Shown: positions 25,812 through 34,483, numbered from the stretch's first letter. The stretch is 64,000 nucleotides of DNA from JACZYA01 sp965247455 (GCA_965247455.1 CBDFHE010000018.1:496001-560000); one strand, 5' to 3'. A program made the numbers and translations. Notes: generated by a model not told the origin, from the sequence alone.

Positions 25812-25909
25812 AATAGGTAGAAGCACGCTATCCCCAGTAGCGTGATAAGAGTTGTCAAAAACATTCTCGCTTTCCTATGCATGTGTCACCCTAGGTCGGT
25901 CCAGATTGC

Positions 25910-27295
25910 TGTCAACGCAAAGTAGAAATGTCCGGTTTTTTGCCAGATAGAAATGTCCTCCTCCAAGGGTGATCGGGAGGGGGAATGTACTTTCGTTTGC
26001 CTTTCCTTGGGCCCGCAAGCCCCGTAGGCCGTAGGCCGAAGGGGGTTGCGGGCGCGGGCGGCGGGCTCGGGCAGGGCCGCAGGCTGAGATAAGAGCCGCG
26101 GAAGCGGACCCAGCGGCTGCCGTCGAGCCGCCGTTCGACCTCCACCCGCGCCCCCCGCAACCCCGCTCGCACCTGGGCGCGCGGGATCGCCCAGCGCTGG
26201 CCCTGCCAGCGCACGGTGTAGTCGCCTGCCACCCGGCGCGGTTCGCGCACGCTCAGGATTGACTCCAGCCGCTGGGTGCCTCCCAGCGGGCGGTGGGCAT
26301 CGTGCGGCTGGCGCGGAGCGACGGTGAAGCGCTGCTCCCAGAAAGGCAGGAAGACTGCTGCCAGGAAGCGGTTGGCCTGCTCCACCGTGTGCACCCCGGC
26401 CAGGCGCATCTCCTTGACCAGGCGGTCCTGCAAGGTGCCGAATAGTCTCTCGATGCGCCCCTTGGCCTGGGGGCTGTGGGCGGGAATCCACTCGATCCCC
26501 AACTCCTGCAGGGCCCGCCCGATCTGGGTGCGGGCCGGCTGACCGCCGAGCTGCTCGTCGAGCCGGGCCGAGCGGGTGGTGCGGAACAGGCTGCTTTTGT
26601 CGGTATAGAGTGCCCGCGGCCGTCCCCAGCGCCGGAGCCAGCCTGCCAGGGTGCGCAGGTTTTCCTCGGTCGAGTCCTGGGCGGCGAAGCGGCCCCAGAC
26701 CCGGCTGGTAGCGTCGTCGATCAGCGCGATCAACTGCACGGGAGGTCCGCGCCGCTCCAACCAGCGATAGGGCGAGCTGTCCATCATCACCAACTCGCCG
26801 AAGGCGGCCCGCCGCTCTCGCCAGACGTGCACCGCCGGCCTCCGCTGCCGGCGCGACCGCCACAGCCCGGCGGCGGTCATCCACTGCCGCAGCGTCTCCC
26901 GGCTGACCTGCCACCCATCTCGCGCCAGGTGCTCGCTGGCCAGCGTGGGCCCAAAGTCGGCGTAGCGCCGCCGCACCTGGGCCAGGATGCGCCCCTGGAG
27001 GGCCGCTGGAATCTTCCGGTTCGAGGGCCGCCCCCGCAGCCGATGCACTACGCCCCTGTCCCCCTCCGCCCGCACCCGTCTCAGCAGACGCCGCAGGTGG
27101 CGTACGCTCACCTGCACCCGCCGGCCCGCTTCCACCTGGGTCAGATAGCCCTGCTCGACTTGGTGGAGTACCTTCAACCGATCCTGCTCCCGTTGGCTCA
27201 ATTCGATTCGCTCCTCTCTCATCGTCCCTCCTGGCCCTGATGAAAGAGGACATTCCTACTTTGCGCAAATAGGACATTCTCACTTTGCAGCTACA
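25910..27295. mobile_element. ISNCY-type insertion sequence
   Basis: About 1386 bp with inverted ends matching TGT N5 GCAAAGT followed by AATGTCC. The AATGTCC-containing motif recurs twice inside each end (left 25916-25970, right 27245-27290), like transposase-binding sub-repeats. No clear target duplication is seen. The right end lies 15 bp upstream of the his promoter. Confidence 0.75.
25912..27222 (-). CDS. ISNCY-type integrase-core transposase
   Basis: This 436-residue protein has N-terminal helix-turn-helix regions (ELSQREQDRLKVLHQVEQGY; TQVEAGRRVQVSVRHLRRLL). An rve-type DDE core follows: MMDSSPYRWLE, LIALIDDATSR, LYTDKSSLF and SPQAKGRIERLFGT with the catalytic Glu. It is intact and fills the element almost to its left end, where its stop overlaps the inverted repeat. 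Confidence 0.88.
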   Translation of the reverse strand: MREERIELSQREQDRLKVLHQVEQGYLTQVEAGRRVQVSVRHLRRLLRRVRAEGDRGVVHRLRGRPSNRKIPAALQGRILAQVRRRYADFGPTLASEHLARDGWQVSRETLRQWMTAAGLWRSRRQRRPAVHVWRERRAAFGELVMMDSSPYRWLERRGPPVQLIALIDDATSRVWGRFAAQDSTEENLRTLAGWLRRWGRPRALYTDKSSLFRTTRSARLDEQLGGQPARTQIGRALQELGIEWIPAHSPQAKGRIERLFGTLQDRLVKEMRLAGVHTVEQANRFLAAVFLPFWEQRFTVAPRQPHDAHRPLGGTQRLESILSVREPRRVAGDYTVRWQGQRWAIPRAQVRAGLRGARVEVERRLDGSRWVRFRGSYLSLRPCPSPPPAPATPFGLRPTGLAGPRKGKRKYIPPPDHPWRRTFLSGKKPDISTLR

Positions 27296-27310
27296 GACGA
27301 GTACAAGGAC

Positions 27311-27339
27311 TTGACTGAAATCCTGTTCTAAGCTAGCCT
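27311..27339 (+). promoter_or_regulatory. his operon promoter
   Basis: TTGACT (27311-27316), 17-bp spacer, TAGCCT (27334-27339). Transcription would start about 27345-27347, placing the leader ATG at 27349 only 2-4 nt inside the RNA. Confidence 0.7.
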
Positions 27340-27348
27340 TATGCAGCT

Positions 27349-27420
27349 ATGAAAGCATGGGTGCAGCAACACTATCATCACCATCACGGTGCGGAGCCGT
27401 GCCCGTGGAGGTATGGGTAG
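27349..27420 (+). CDS. hisL: his operon leader peptide
   Basis: A 23-codon peptide containing five His codons in a run of six (HYHHHH at residues 8-13), the hallmark of histidine attenuators. It ends at TAG 27418. A Rho-independent terminator begins 23 bp later. When charged tRNA-His is scarce, ribosomes stall on the His run and the terminator should not form. There is no room for a ribosome-binding site between the predicted transcription start and the ATG. Confidence 0.9.
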   Translation: MKAWVQQHYHHHHGAEPCPWRYG

Positions 27421-27442
27421 CTAGGTAGAAAAAGCACTCATC

Positions 27443-27484
27443 AGCCCGCTGGCGCGGCAAGCGTCAGGGGGCTTTTTGTTTTTG
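27443..27484 (+). terminator. his attenuator terminator
   Basis: A 13-bp stem with two mismatches (AGCCCGCTGGCGC with GCGTCAGGGGGCT), 5-nt loop, then TTTTGTTTTT. It sits between the leader peptide and hisI. Confidence 0.88.
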
Positions 27485-27492
27485 GAGGCCAC

Positions 27493-27882
27493 ATGAAACT
27501 CGACTTCGACAAACTCGATGGGTTGGTGCCGACTGTAGTGCAGGACTTCGCCAGCGGCGAAGTCCTGATGCTCGGCTTCATGAACCCGGGCGCGCTTAAA
27601 GCTACGCTCGCCACCGGCGAAGTTACCTTCTACAGCCGCTCGCGCCAAAAGCTGTGGAAGAAGGGCGAGCAGAGCGGCCACCGTTTGCGTCTGCGCGAGC
27701 TGCGCGTGGACTGCGACGCCGACACGCTGCTGGCACGCGTGGAGGCGCTCGGCCCCGGCGTTTGCCACCAGGGCTACCGCAGTTGCTTCTACCGCCGGCT
27801 GGAATCCACCGGCACCGCGGTGATAACAGAGCAACGCACCTTCGATCCCAACCAAGTCTACGAGAGGAGTAAGCAGGTATGA
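27493..27882 (+). CDS. hisI: Phosphoribosyl-AMP cyclohydrolase
   Basis: The 129-residue monofunctional enzyme has the FYSRSRQKLWKKGEQSGH motif, WKKGE being diagnostic. It also has the zinc ligands in VDCDADTLL and CHQGYRSCFYR. It opens the purine ring of PR-AMP, the third step in His synthesis. There is no fused HisE pyrophosphohydrolase domain, and none is encoded elsewhere in the operon. GGAGG precedes the ATG. Confidence 0.95.
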   Translation: MKLDFDKLDGLVPTVVQDFASGEVLMLGFMNPGALKATLATGEVTFYSRSRQKLWKKGEQSGHRLRLRELRVDCDADTLLARVEALGPGVCHQGYRSCFYRRLESTGTAVITEQRTFDPNQVYERSKQV

Positions 27883-28751
27883 ACCAGCTTCGACTTGGCA
27901 TTCCCAAAGGCAGTTTGCGGGAAGCCACACTGCAACTCTTCGCCCGGGCGGGTTGGCGAATCACGGTCAACCACCGCAGCTACTTCCCGGCCATTGACGA
28001 CCCCGAGATCAACTGCCTGCTGGTCCGTGCGCAGGAGATGGCCCGCTACGTCGCCAGCGGCACGCTCGACGCCGGGCTCACCGGCCGTGACTGGATTCTC
28101 GAAACCGGCGCCGACGTGGTCGAAGTCGCCGACCTGATCTACGCCAAGCGCGGCCTGGGGCGGGTGCGTTGGGTGCTGGCGGTGCCGGAGGAGTCGCCCG
28201 TCCAAACGGTGCGTGACCTTGAAGGCAAGGTCATCGCCACCGAAGCTGTGCGCCTGACCGAAAGCTACTTCGAACGCCACGGCGTCCGTGCGCGCGTCGA
28301 GTTCTCCTGGGGCGCCACCGAAGTCAAGCCCCCGCAACTGGCCGACGCCATCGTCGAAGTCACCGAAACCGGCGCCTCCCTGCGCGCCCATCACCTCCGC
28401 ATCGTGGAGACGGTGCTGGAATCGAACACCAAATTGATTGCCAGCCGCGCCGCCTGGGAGGAAACTTGGAAGCACGAAAAGATCAACCATCTCTCCCTGT
28501 TGCTCGAAGGAGCCCTGGCCGCCTACAACCGCGTGGGTCTGATGCTGAACGTCCGCCGCCAAGACCTGCCCGCTGTGCTCGACGCTCTACCGGCGCTGAA
28601 GAAGCCCACCGTCTCGCCACTGAGCGACCCTGACTGGGTGGCGGTCAACACAATTGTGGAGGAAACGGTGGTGCGGAAACTGATCCCCCGGCTCAAGGCG
28701 GCGCACGCTCAGGGGATTGTCGAATTTCCGCTGAACAAAATCATCCTATGA
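27879..28751 (+). CDS. hisG: ATP phosphoribosyltransferase, long form
   Basis: This 290-residue protein has LGIPKGSLREATLQLF at the N-terminus, then AGLTGRDWILETGADVVEV and the PRPP loop region VEFSWGATEVKPPQLADAIVEV. The C-terminal third (about residues 205-285, ending PRLKAAHAQGIVEFPLNKII) is the regulatory domain of the long, HisZ-independent form that binds histidine. ATGA overlap with hisI. Confidence 0.95.
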   Translation: MNQLRLGIPKGSLREATLQLFARAGWRITVNHRSYFPAIDDPEINCLLVRAQEMARYVASGTLDAGLTGRDWILETGADVVEVADLIYAKRGLGRVRWVLAVPEESPVQTVRDLEGKVIATEAVRLTESYFERHGVRARVEFSWGATEVKPPQLADAIVEVTETGASLRAHHLRIVETVLESNTKLIASRAAWEETWKHEKINHLSLLLEGALAAYNRVGLMLNVRRQDLPAVLDALPALKKPTVSPLSDPDWVAVNTIVEETVVRKLIPRLKAAHAQGIVEFPLNKIIL

Positions 28752-30004
28752 TGCGCGTAGCCAAACTCACCGAAGCCACCGCCCACCGCCTGCTGGCGGC
28801 TCGCCGTCGGCAGGACCGCGCCGCCGAGCGCGTGGCGGCGCGCATCGTCGCCGATGTCAGGCGCCGCGGCGATGTCGCGCTGCGGGCCTGGACGCGGCGG
28901 CTGGATGGCGTCGCCCTCCAACCCGACAGCATCTGGGTTCAGCCGCAGGAGTTGCGCGCCGCTCGCCGCGCGGTCAGCCGGGAATTCCTCCGCGCCCTCG
29001 AACACGCTGCTCGCAACATTCGCCGTGTGGCCGAACAGCAAAAGCCTCGACCGTGGACACTCATGGTGGAAGCGGGCGTGCGCGTCGGCCAATGGGTGCG
29101 GCCGCTGGACTCGGTGGGGTGCTATGTTCCGGGCGGGCGCTACTCGCTGGTTTCCACTTTGCTGATGACGGTCATTCCCGCTCAGGTCGCGGGTGTGAAG
29201 AAGATTCTGGTGGTCTGTCCCCGGTCTAACATAGCGCTACTGGCGGCGGCTGACCGGCTCGGGGTTCGCGCCGTGGCGCGTGTGGGCGGAGCGCAGGCGA
29301 TGGCGGCGCTCGCCTACGGTACACAGACCATTCCGCCGGTGGATAAGATCGTCGGTCCTGGCAACCGCTACGTCACCGCCGCCAAGCGGCTGGTCAGCGC
29401 CGATTGTGCGATTGATTTTCTCGCTGGGCCCACCGAGCTGTTAATCCTGGCCCGCTCCGGCAACCCGCGTTTCCTGGCCGCTGACTTGGTGGCGCAGGCC
29501 GAGCACGACCCCGGCGCCATTGCCGTGTTGGTTACGCCGTCGCGTCGGCTGGCGAACGCTGTCGAGCGTGAGTTGGCTCGACAACTCCAAGTCTTGCCCC
29601 GCACCAATCCTGCCTGGCAATCCCTGAGCAAAAACGGCCACATCCTGGTGGCGCGCAACCTGGAGGACGCGGTGCGGTTCGTTAACTGGTTCGCGCCGGA
29701 GCATTTGACATTGCCCGGCGCCGAGCCAGCGTTGCTCAAGCAACTCCACGCCGCCGGCAGCGTGTTCCTGGGGCCGTGGAGCGCTCAACCCTTAGGCGAC
29801 TATGCCAGCGGAAGCAACCACGTGCTGCCCACCGGCGGCTGGGCGCGTGCGCGCGGTGGACTCTCGGTGGGGGACTTCGTCAAGTGTCTGAGCGTGCAGC
29901 GCATCTCGCGCGCGGGGTTCCACCGGCTGGCGCCGGTGGCAAAGCTTCTGGCCCAAGCTGAGAACCTGGCCGCGCATGCGCGGGCAGTAGAGGTGCGCGA
30001 ATGA
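28748..30004 (+). CDS. hisD: Histidinol dehydrogenase
   Basis: The 418-residue zinc enzyme has GCYVPGGRYSLVSTLLMTVIPA, VGPGNRYVTAAKRLV and the C-terminal NHVLPTGGWARARGGLSVGDF, all HisD signatures. It oxidises histidinol to histidine in two NAD-dependent steps. ATGA overlap with hisG on one side and hisC on the other. Confidence 0.96.
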   Translation: MMRVAKLTEATAHRLLAARRRQDRAAERVAARIVADVRRRGDVALRAWTRRLDGVALQPDSIWVQPQELRAARRAVSREFLRALEHAARNIRRVAEQQKPRPWTLMVEAGVRVGQWVRPLDSVGCYVPGGRYSLVSTLLMTVIPAQVAGVKKILVVCPRSNIALLAAADRLGVRAVARVGGAQAMAALAYGTQTIPPVDKIVGPGNRYVTAAKRLVSADCAIDFLAGPTELLILARSGNPRFLAADLVAQAEHDPGAIAVLVTPSRRLANAVERELARQLQVLPRTNPAWQSLSKNGHILVARNLEDAVRFVNWFAPEHLTLPGAEPALLKQLHAAGSVFLGPWSAQPLGDYASGSNHVLPTGGWARARGGLSVGDFVKCLSVQRISRAGFHRLAPVAKLLAQAENLAAHARAVEVRE

Positions 30005-31062
30005 AACTGGTGATCCCGGTGCGCCGCGCGGTCGAGCGCATGCGCCCCTACCATCCGCCGCTCGAAGGGCGCACCGGCAAGCTGCGCCTGGACTTCAACG
30101 AGAACGCCTTGGGCTGCTCACCGGCGGTGCGTCGGGCGCTGGCACGCTTGACACGGGAGCAGGTGGCGATGTACCCGGAGTACGAAGCCACGCGCCGCTG
30201 CTTAGCGCGCTTTTTTCGCGTGCGCCCGGCTGAACTGGTGCTGACTAACGGCACCGACGACGCCCTGCGCCTGGTGGTGGACACGTTTGTCGAACCCCGC
30301 AGTCGGGTGTTGTTGGTGGAGCCCACCTTTGCCATGTACCGCTTTTACACCGCACTAGCGGGTGCGAAGGTCGCGGCGTTGCACTACGACTCCGCCATGC
30401 AGTTTCCATTGCAGAAGGTTTTGCGCGCCCTACGCGCTCGGCCGCGCATGTCCTTCCTGGCCAATCCCAACAATCCCACCGGAACGTTGCTGGGCCGGAG
30501 CGAACTCAAACAAATTCTCGAAGCTGCTCGCAACACGTTGGTGGTGGTGGACGAAGCCTACTTCGAGTTCTCCGGCGTCACCGTGCTGCCGTGGATTCGA
30601 CGCTTCCCGAACTTGGTGGTGACGCGGACGTTCTCCAAAGCCGCCGGGCTGGCTGGACTGCGCGTTGGTTGCCTCTTTGCCAACCGCACGTTGATCAGTG
30701 TCTTGCGCAAGGCTCATTCTCCTTACTCGGTGAACACCGCGGCGCTGGTGGCCGCCGCGGCAGCGGCGCGTGATGGGCACTTGGTGCGGCAGTACGCGCG
30801 GGAAGTGGTCCGCAACCGGCAAGAGCTTGCCCGCGCGCTGGCCGCGCTCGGCATCAAGCTTTTCCCCAGCGGAGGAAACTTTGTCCTGGTGGACTTTGGC
30901 CCGCGCGCCCCGGCTGCGCTGCGCAGGTTGCGGCAGCGGGGTATCCTGGCCCGAGATCGGCAGGCCGATTTTGGCCGCGTGGGTTTGGTCCGCATCACCG
31001 TCGGAACCGGCGCGCAAATGCGCCGGCTGATCCGAGCACTGCGAGAGCTATGGAAAAGCTGA
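30001..31062 (+). CDS. hisC: Histidinol-phosphate aminotransferase
   Basis: The 353-residue class I/II aminotransferase has LDFNENALGCSP, NPNNPTG, VVDEAYFEF and the PLP lysine in TFSKAAGLAGLRVG. It transaminates imidazole-acetol phosphate. It overlaps hisD by 4 bp and the HAD gene by 13 bp. Confidence 0.94.
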   Translation: MKLVIPVRRAVERMRPYHPPLEGRTGKLRLDFNENALGCSPAVRRALARLTREQVAMYPEYEATRRCLARFFRVRPAELVLTNGTDDALRLVVDTFVEPRSRVLLVEPTFAMYRFYTALAGAKVAALHYDSAMQFPLQKVLRALRARPRMSFLANPNNPTGTLLGRSELKQILEAARNTLVVVDEAYFEFSGVTVLPWIRRFPNLVVTRTFSKAAGLAGLRVGCLFANRTLISVLRKAHSPYSVNTAALVAAAAAARDGHLVRQYAREVVRNRQELARALAALGIKLFPSGGNFVLVDFGPRAPAALRRLRQRGILARDRQADFGRVGLVRITVGTGAQMRRLIRALRELWKS

Positions 31063-31736
31063 AGCCCGAGATCATCATTTTCGACGTGGACGGTGTGCTG
31101 GTGGACGTGCGCGAATCCTACCACCGCACGATTGTGGACACCGTCCGCTTCTTCACAGGTCGCCGCTTGGCGCGCAGCGAGATTCACCGCTGGAAAAACC
31201 GCGGCGGTTTCAACGACGACTGGAAGCTGACCCACGCCCTGGTGCGCTCCCTAAACCATCGCATTCCCTACAAAACGGTGAAGGCACAATTCGAGCGCTT
31301 CTACTGGGGCGAGTGTTCCGACGGCAACGTGGCACGGGAGCGATGGGAGCTTCCCCGAGCCGTTCTGGCCCGGTTGATGCGGCGCTCTGAACTGGCGCTC
31401 TTTACGGGCCGAACGCACCGGGAGCTGGACCACACCCTCGATCGTTTCGCCGTGCGCCGCTACTTCCGCCAGATTGTGACAGTGGAAGGCGTGCAGCGGC
31501 CCAAGCCCGACCCGGACGGGCTTCTCTGCATTCTCGATGGAACTGACCCCGGCCGGGCGCTCTACTTGGGCGACAATGTGGACGACGCGCTGGCAGCTAA
31601 ACGCGCCGGCGTTCCCTTCCTGGGTGTCCTTCCGCGGGGCAGTGCGGTGCGCCGCCTGCGCGTCCACCGGCTGCGGAAGCTGGGCGCGCGGGCGATCCTG
31701 GGCACCATCACCGAACTGGAGAAACACCTGCGATGA
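31050..31736 (+). CDS. HAD-superfamily phosphatase, candidate histidinol-phosphatase
   Basis: The 228-residue HAD (subfamily IA) has motif I IIIFDVDGVLVD, motif II LFTGRT and motifs III/IV KPDPD plus ALYLGDNVDDALAA. It is inserted between hisC and hisB with overlaps on both sides (13 and 4 bp). No other histidinol-phosphate phosphatase (HisN, PHP-type HisJ or bifunctional HisB) is encoded in the operon. I infer it performs that step. Sequence alone does not prove substrate; a phosphoglycolate-phosphatase-like role is the alternative. Confidence 0.85.
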   Translation: MEKLKPEIIIFDVDGVLVDVRESYHRTIVDTVRFFTGRRLARSEIHRWKNRGGFNDDWKLTHALVRSLNHRIPYKTVKAQFERFYWGECSDGNVARERWELPRAVLARLMRRSELALFTGRTHRELDHTLDRFAVRRYFRQIVTVEGVQRPKPDPDGLLCILDGTDPGRALYLGDNVDDALAAKRAGVPFLGVLPRGSAVRRLRVHRLRKLGARAILGTITELEKHLR

Positions 31737-32320
31737 GAAAAGCCAGTGTCCGACGCACCACCAACGAAACCGACATCCGAGTGAAGTTGAATCTCGACGG
31801 GCGCGGTCGGGCGCGTGTGCAAACGGGTATTCGATTTTTCGATCACATGCTGGAACTGGTGGCGCGGCACGCGGCGCTCGACCTCGAACTTACTGCGCGC
31901 GGCGACCTGGACGTCGATCAGCACCACACGGTTGAGGACGTAGGGTTGGTGCTGGGAGAGGCTGTGCGCCGAGCGCTGGGGTCGAAGCGCGGCATCCTGC
32001 GCGCGGGTTACTTCCTCATGCCGATGGATGAAACCCTGGCCGCCGTCGCCATTGACTTGAGCGGTCGGCCGTGCTGCGTCTGCCGCTGGCGGCTGCGGGC
32101 GCGGCGCGTCGGCGATCTGCAAACGGAGCTGCTCGAAGACTTCTTTCGCGCCTTTGCTCAGACCGCTGGAGCCAACGTGCACCTGCGCCTCTTCTACGGG
32201 CGCTCCTCGCATCACCAAGTGGAGGCGTTGTTCAAGGCCTTCGCGCGGGCGCTGCGCTTTGCCGCCACGCGCGACCCGCAACTGAAGCGCATCCTGCCCA
32301 GCACCAAGGGGTTGCTATGA
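31733..32320 (+). CDS. hisB: Imidazoleglycerol-phosphate dehydratase
   Basis: This 195-residue monofunctional enzyme has the paired manganese-binding motifs FFDHMLELVARH, DVDQHHTVEDVG and RSSHHQVEALFKAFA in the two half-domains. It dehydrates IGP to imidazole-acetol phosphate. It lacks the HAD domain found fused in enterobacteria, consistent with the separate HAD gene upstream. ATGA overlap with hisH. Confidence 0.96.
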   Translation: MRKASVRRTTNETDIRVKLNLDGRGRARVQTGIRFFDHMLELVARHAALDLELTARGDLDVDQHHTVEDVGLVLGEAVRRALGSKRGILRAGYFLMPMDETLAAVAIDLSGRPCCVCRWRLRARRVGDLQTELLEDFFRAFAQTAGANVHLRLFYGRSSHHQVEALFKAFARALRFAATRDPQLKRILPSTKGLL

Positions 32321-32925
32321 AAGTGACGCTGGTGGACTACGGCGCGGGCAACCTGCCCTCTGTCGAGCGCGCCCTCGGACGCCTGGGAGTGGAAAGCGAA
32401 CGCGCCGCCGCCGGTTCCGCGGCGCTCCGCGCAGCAGAGGCGATTGTGCTGCCCGGCGTAGGCCACTTCTCCGCCCTCATGCGGACGTTGGAAGAGCGGC
32501 AACTGCGCGCGCCGCTGCGCGCGGCGCTGGAGAGAGGCATTCCTTTCCTCGGCATCTGTCTGGGGTTGCAGGCGCTCTACCAGTCGAGCCGGGAGGCGCA
32601 GGACGACCGTGGGCTCGGCCTGCTGCAGGGAGCCATCGAGCCGCTGCCGGCTGGCGTCAAGCTGCCGCACATGGGATGGAACCAACTGCGTCGCCTGCGC
32701 GCCAGCCGCCTGCTGCGGGATGTCCCCGAGGACGCTTATTTTTACTTCGCGCACTCCTATGCTGCGCTCCACTCCGACGAGGCCACAGCGGCCATGTGCT
32801 GCCACGGCGCAGACTTCGTCGCTGTGGTCGAGCGCGCGAACCTCCTGGCCGTGCAGTTTCACCCTGAGAAGTCGGGCCAAGTCGGCGCGCGCGTGTTACA
32901 GAACTTTCTGGAGTCTGCGCAATGA
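32317..32925 (+). CDS. hisH: Imidazole glycerol phosphate synthase, glutaminase subunit
   Basis: A 202-residue class I glutamine amidotransferase with the catalytic Cys in GICLGLQ and His/Glu in VQFHPEKSG. The N-terminus VDYGAGNLPSVERAL is typical. It supplies ammonia to HisF through the interface. The ATG at 32317 overlaps the hisB stop. Overlaps hisF by 4 bp. Confidence 0.95.
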   Translation: MKVTLVDYGAGNLPSVERALGRLGVESERAAAGSAALRAAEAIVLPGVGHFSALMRTLEERQLRAPLRAALERGIPFLGICLGLQALYQSSREAQDDRGLGLLQGAIEPLPAGVKLPHMGWNQLRRLRASRLLRDVPEDAYFYFAHSYAALHSDEATAAMCCHGADFVAVVERANLLAVQFHPEKSGQVGARVLQNFLESAQ

Positions 32926-33686
32926 GCCTGGCACGGCGCATCATCCCCTGCCTCGACACCGACGGCGCACGCGTAGTCAAGGGTGTGCAGTTTGTCGGCT
33001 TGCGCGACGCGGGCGACCCGGCAGAATTGGCGGCGCGCTACAACTGCGAGGGAGCTGATGAGTTGATCGTGCTGGATATCGCCGCCGCGCGCGACCAGCG
33101 GCCCACTTTCCTCGAAACCATCCGGCGCGTGGCCGAGCAACTGGCGATTCCCTTGACCGCCGGAGGCGGCATCCGCGAGTTTGAGGATGGGCGGGCGGTG
33201 GTGGAGGCCGGCGCTGACAAGGTGACCGTCAACACGGCGGCGGTCGAGCGTCCACAATTGCTCACCGAGTTGGCGGCGGCGTTCGGGAGCCAGGCGGTGG
33301 TGCTGGCGGTGGACGCCAAGCGCGTAGGCAACCACTGGGAAGTGTTTGTCCGCGGCGGGCGGCAAGCGACGGGGCGCGATGCCGTGGCCTGGGCACAGGA
33401 GGGCGTGGCGCGAGGCACGGGGGAAATCCTGCTGACTTCGATTGACCGCGACGGCACGCGCGCCGGCTTCGACTGCGAGTTGACGGCAGCGGTGGCGTGC
33501 GCCGTCAGCGTTCCGGTGATCGCTTCCGGGGGCGCCAACCGGCCCGAGGATTTCCTCGCGGTATTCACCGCGGGCGAGGCTGACGCGGCCCTGGCTGCCT
33601 CGATTTTCCACGAGCGCCAGCAACCCATTGCCGCCCTGAAGCAGTTTCTCGCTGCGCGGAGCGTTCCCGTGCGCTTGAGCCGATGA
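32922..33686 (+). CDS. hisF: Imidazole glycerol phosphate synthase, cyclase subunit
   Basis: This 254-residue TIM barrel has catalytic Asp in RIIPCLDTDGARVVKG and the second in VVLAVDAK, with phosphate-binding loops TAGGGIREFED and ASGGANRPEDF. It forms IGP and AICAR with HisH. ATGA overlap with hisA. Confidence 0.96.
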   Translation: MSLARRIIPCLDTDGARVVKGVQFVGLRDAGDPAELAARYNCEGADELIVLDIAAARDQRPTFLETIRRVAEQLAIPLTAGGGIREFEDGRAVVEAGADKVTVNTAAVERPQLLTELAAAFGSQAVVLAVDAKRVGNHWEVFVRGGRQATGRDAVAWAQEGVARGTGEILLTSIDRDGTRAGFDCELTAAVACAVSVPVIASGGANRPEDFLAVFTAGEADAALAASIFHERQQPIAALKQFLAARSVPVRLSR

Positions 33687-34360
33687 TCGTCCCCTGCATC
33701 GATCTGCAAGGCGGAAAGGCGGTGCAACTGGTGCGCGGCCGGCGCCGGGTGCTGGCGGTGGACGACGTTCTCGGTCTGCTGGAGCGTTTCCGCCGCTACC
33801 CCGTCGTGCACGTGATTGACCTGGATGCAGCGATGGGGCGCAGTCGCAACGACCGCTGGGTGCGCGCTCTCTGCCAGCGGGCTCCCGGTCGGCTACGGGT
33901 GGGCGGCGGCATCCGCACGGTGGCGCGGGCGGAGCGAGTTCTGCGCTGGGGAGCGGAAAAGATCATCGTGAGCAGCGCCGCCTTTCGCCGCGGAAGAATT
34001 AATCATTTGTTCCTGCGGCGTTTGGTCGCCCGCGTGGGCCGGCGGCGCATTTTGCTGGCGCTCGACGCCGAAAACGGACAGCTTGTAGTGCGCGGCTGGC
34101 GACGCCGCTACGCGTTGCGGCCGGAAGAACTGATGCCGGAACTCGAACCCTACTGTTCGGAGTTTCTCTGCACGTGCGTGGAGCGCGAGGGAAGGCTGCG
34201 GGGGACAAACCTGGCGTGGTTTCGCAGCCTGCGGCGCGCCACCCGGTTGCCTATCACCGCCGCCGGCGGCATTCGCAGCCGATCCGAAGTGGCGGCTCTG
34301 GCACGGTTGAAGATGAAGGCCGCCGTAGGCATGGCGCTCTATCTGAATCGGCTGCGTTAG
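33683..34360 (+). CDS. hisA: ProFAR isomerase, divergent and Arg-rich
   Basis: This 225-residue TIM barrel has N-terminal VPCIDLQGGKAVQLVRG with the general-base Asp, RVGGGIRTVARAER and a second Asp in LLALDAENGQLVVRGW, and a C-terminal AAGGIRSRSEV. The loop normally reading YTDIxRDGxLxGPN is CTCVEREGRLRGTN, so the Asp/Asp-Gly pattern has drifted to Glu. It is shorter (225 rather than about 240) and richer in Arg than hisF. It remains the expected isomerase by position. Confidence 0.88.
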   Translation: MIVPCIDLQGGKAVQLVRGRRRVLAVDDVLGLLERFRRYPVVHVIDLDAAMGRSRNDRWVRALCQRAPGRLRVGGGIRTVARAERVLRWGAEKIIVSSAAFRRGRINHLFLRRLVARVGRRRILLALDAENGQLVVRGWRRRYALRPEELMPELEPYCSEFLCTCVEREGRLRGTNLAWFRSLRRATRLPITAAGGIRSRSEVAALARLKMKAAVGMALYLNRLR

Positions 34361-34483
34361 AAATGCCTTCCCAGGATTCCACGGGCCGTTCATTGTGTGT
34401 GTGTCTTAATCCAAGAGCCGGCGTGCAGGAAGTGCGCAGATCGCAAGCCCTCATCCGGTCGGTTCGGCCACACGTTCCAAGCA
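34361..34483. other. Convergent spacer between his and ilv/leu operons
   Basis: hisA and leuD converge here. I see no strong hairpin with a T-run on either strand, so termination of both operons is not explained. Confidence 0.4.

Noticed and set aside
25886..27283. Alternative 465-codon frame over the ISNCY transposase
   Set aside because: Pro/Gly/Arg/Ala-rich shadow; the 25912-27222 frame has HTH and DDE motifs.
27349..27420. His-rich leader could be an artificial tag or chance repeat
   Set aside because: It is directly followed by a terminator and hisI, and preceded by a promoter, so the attenuator reading is far stronger.
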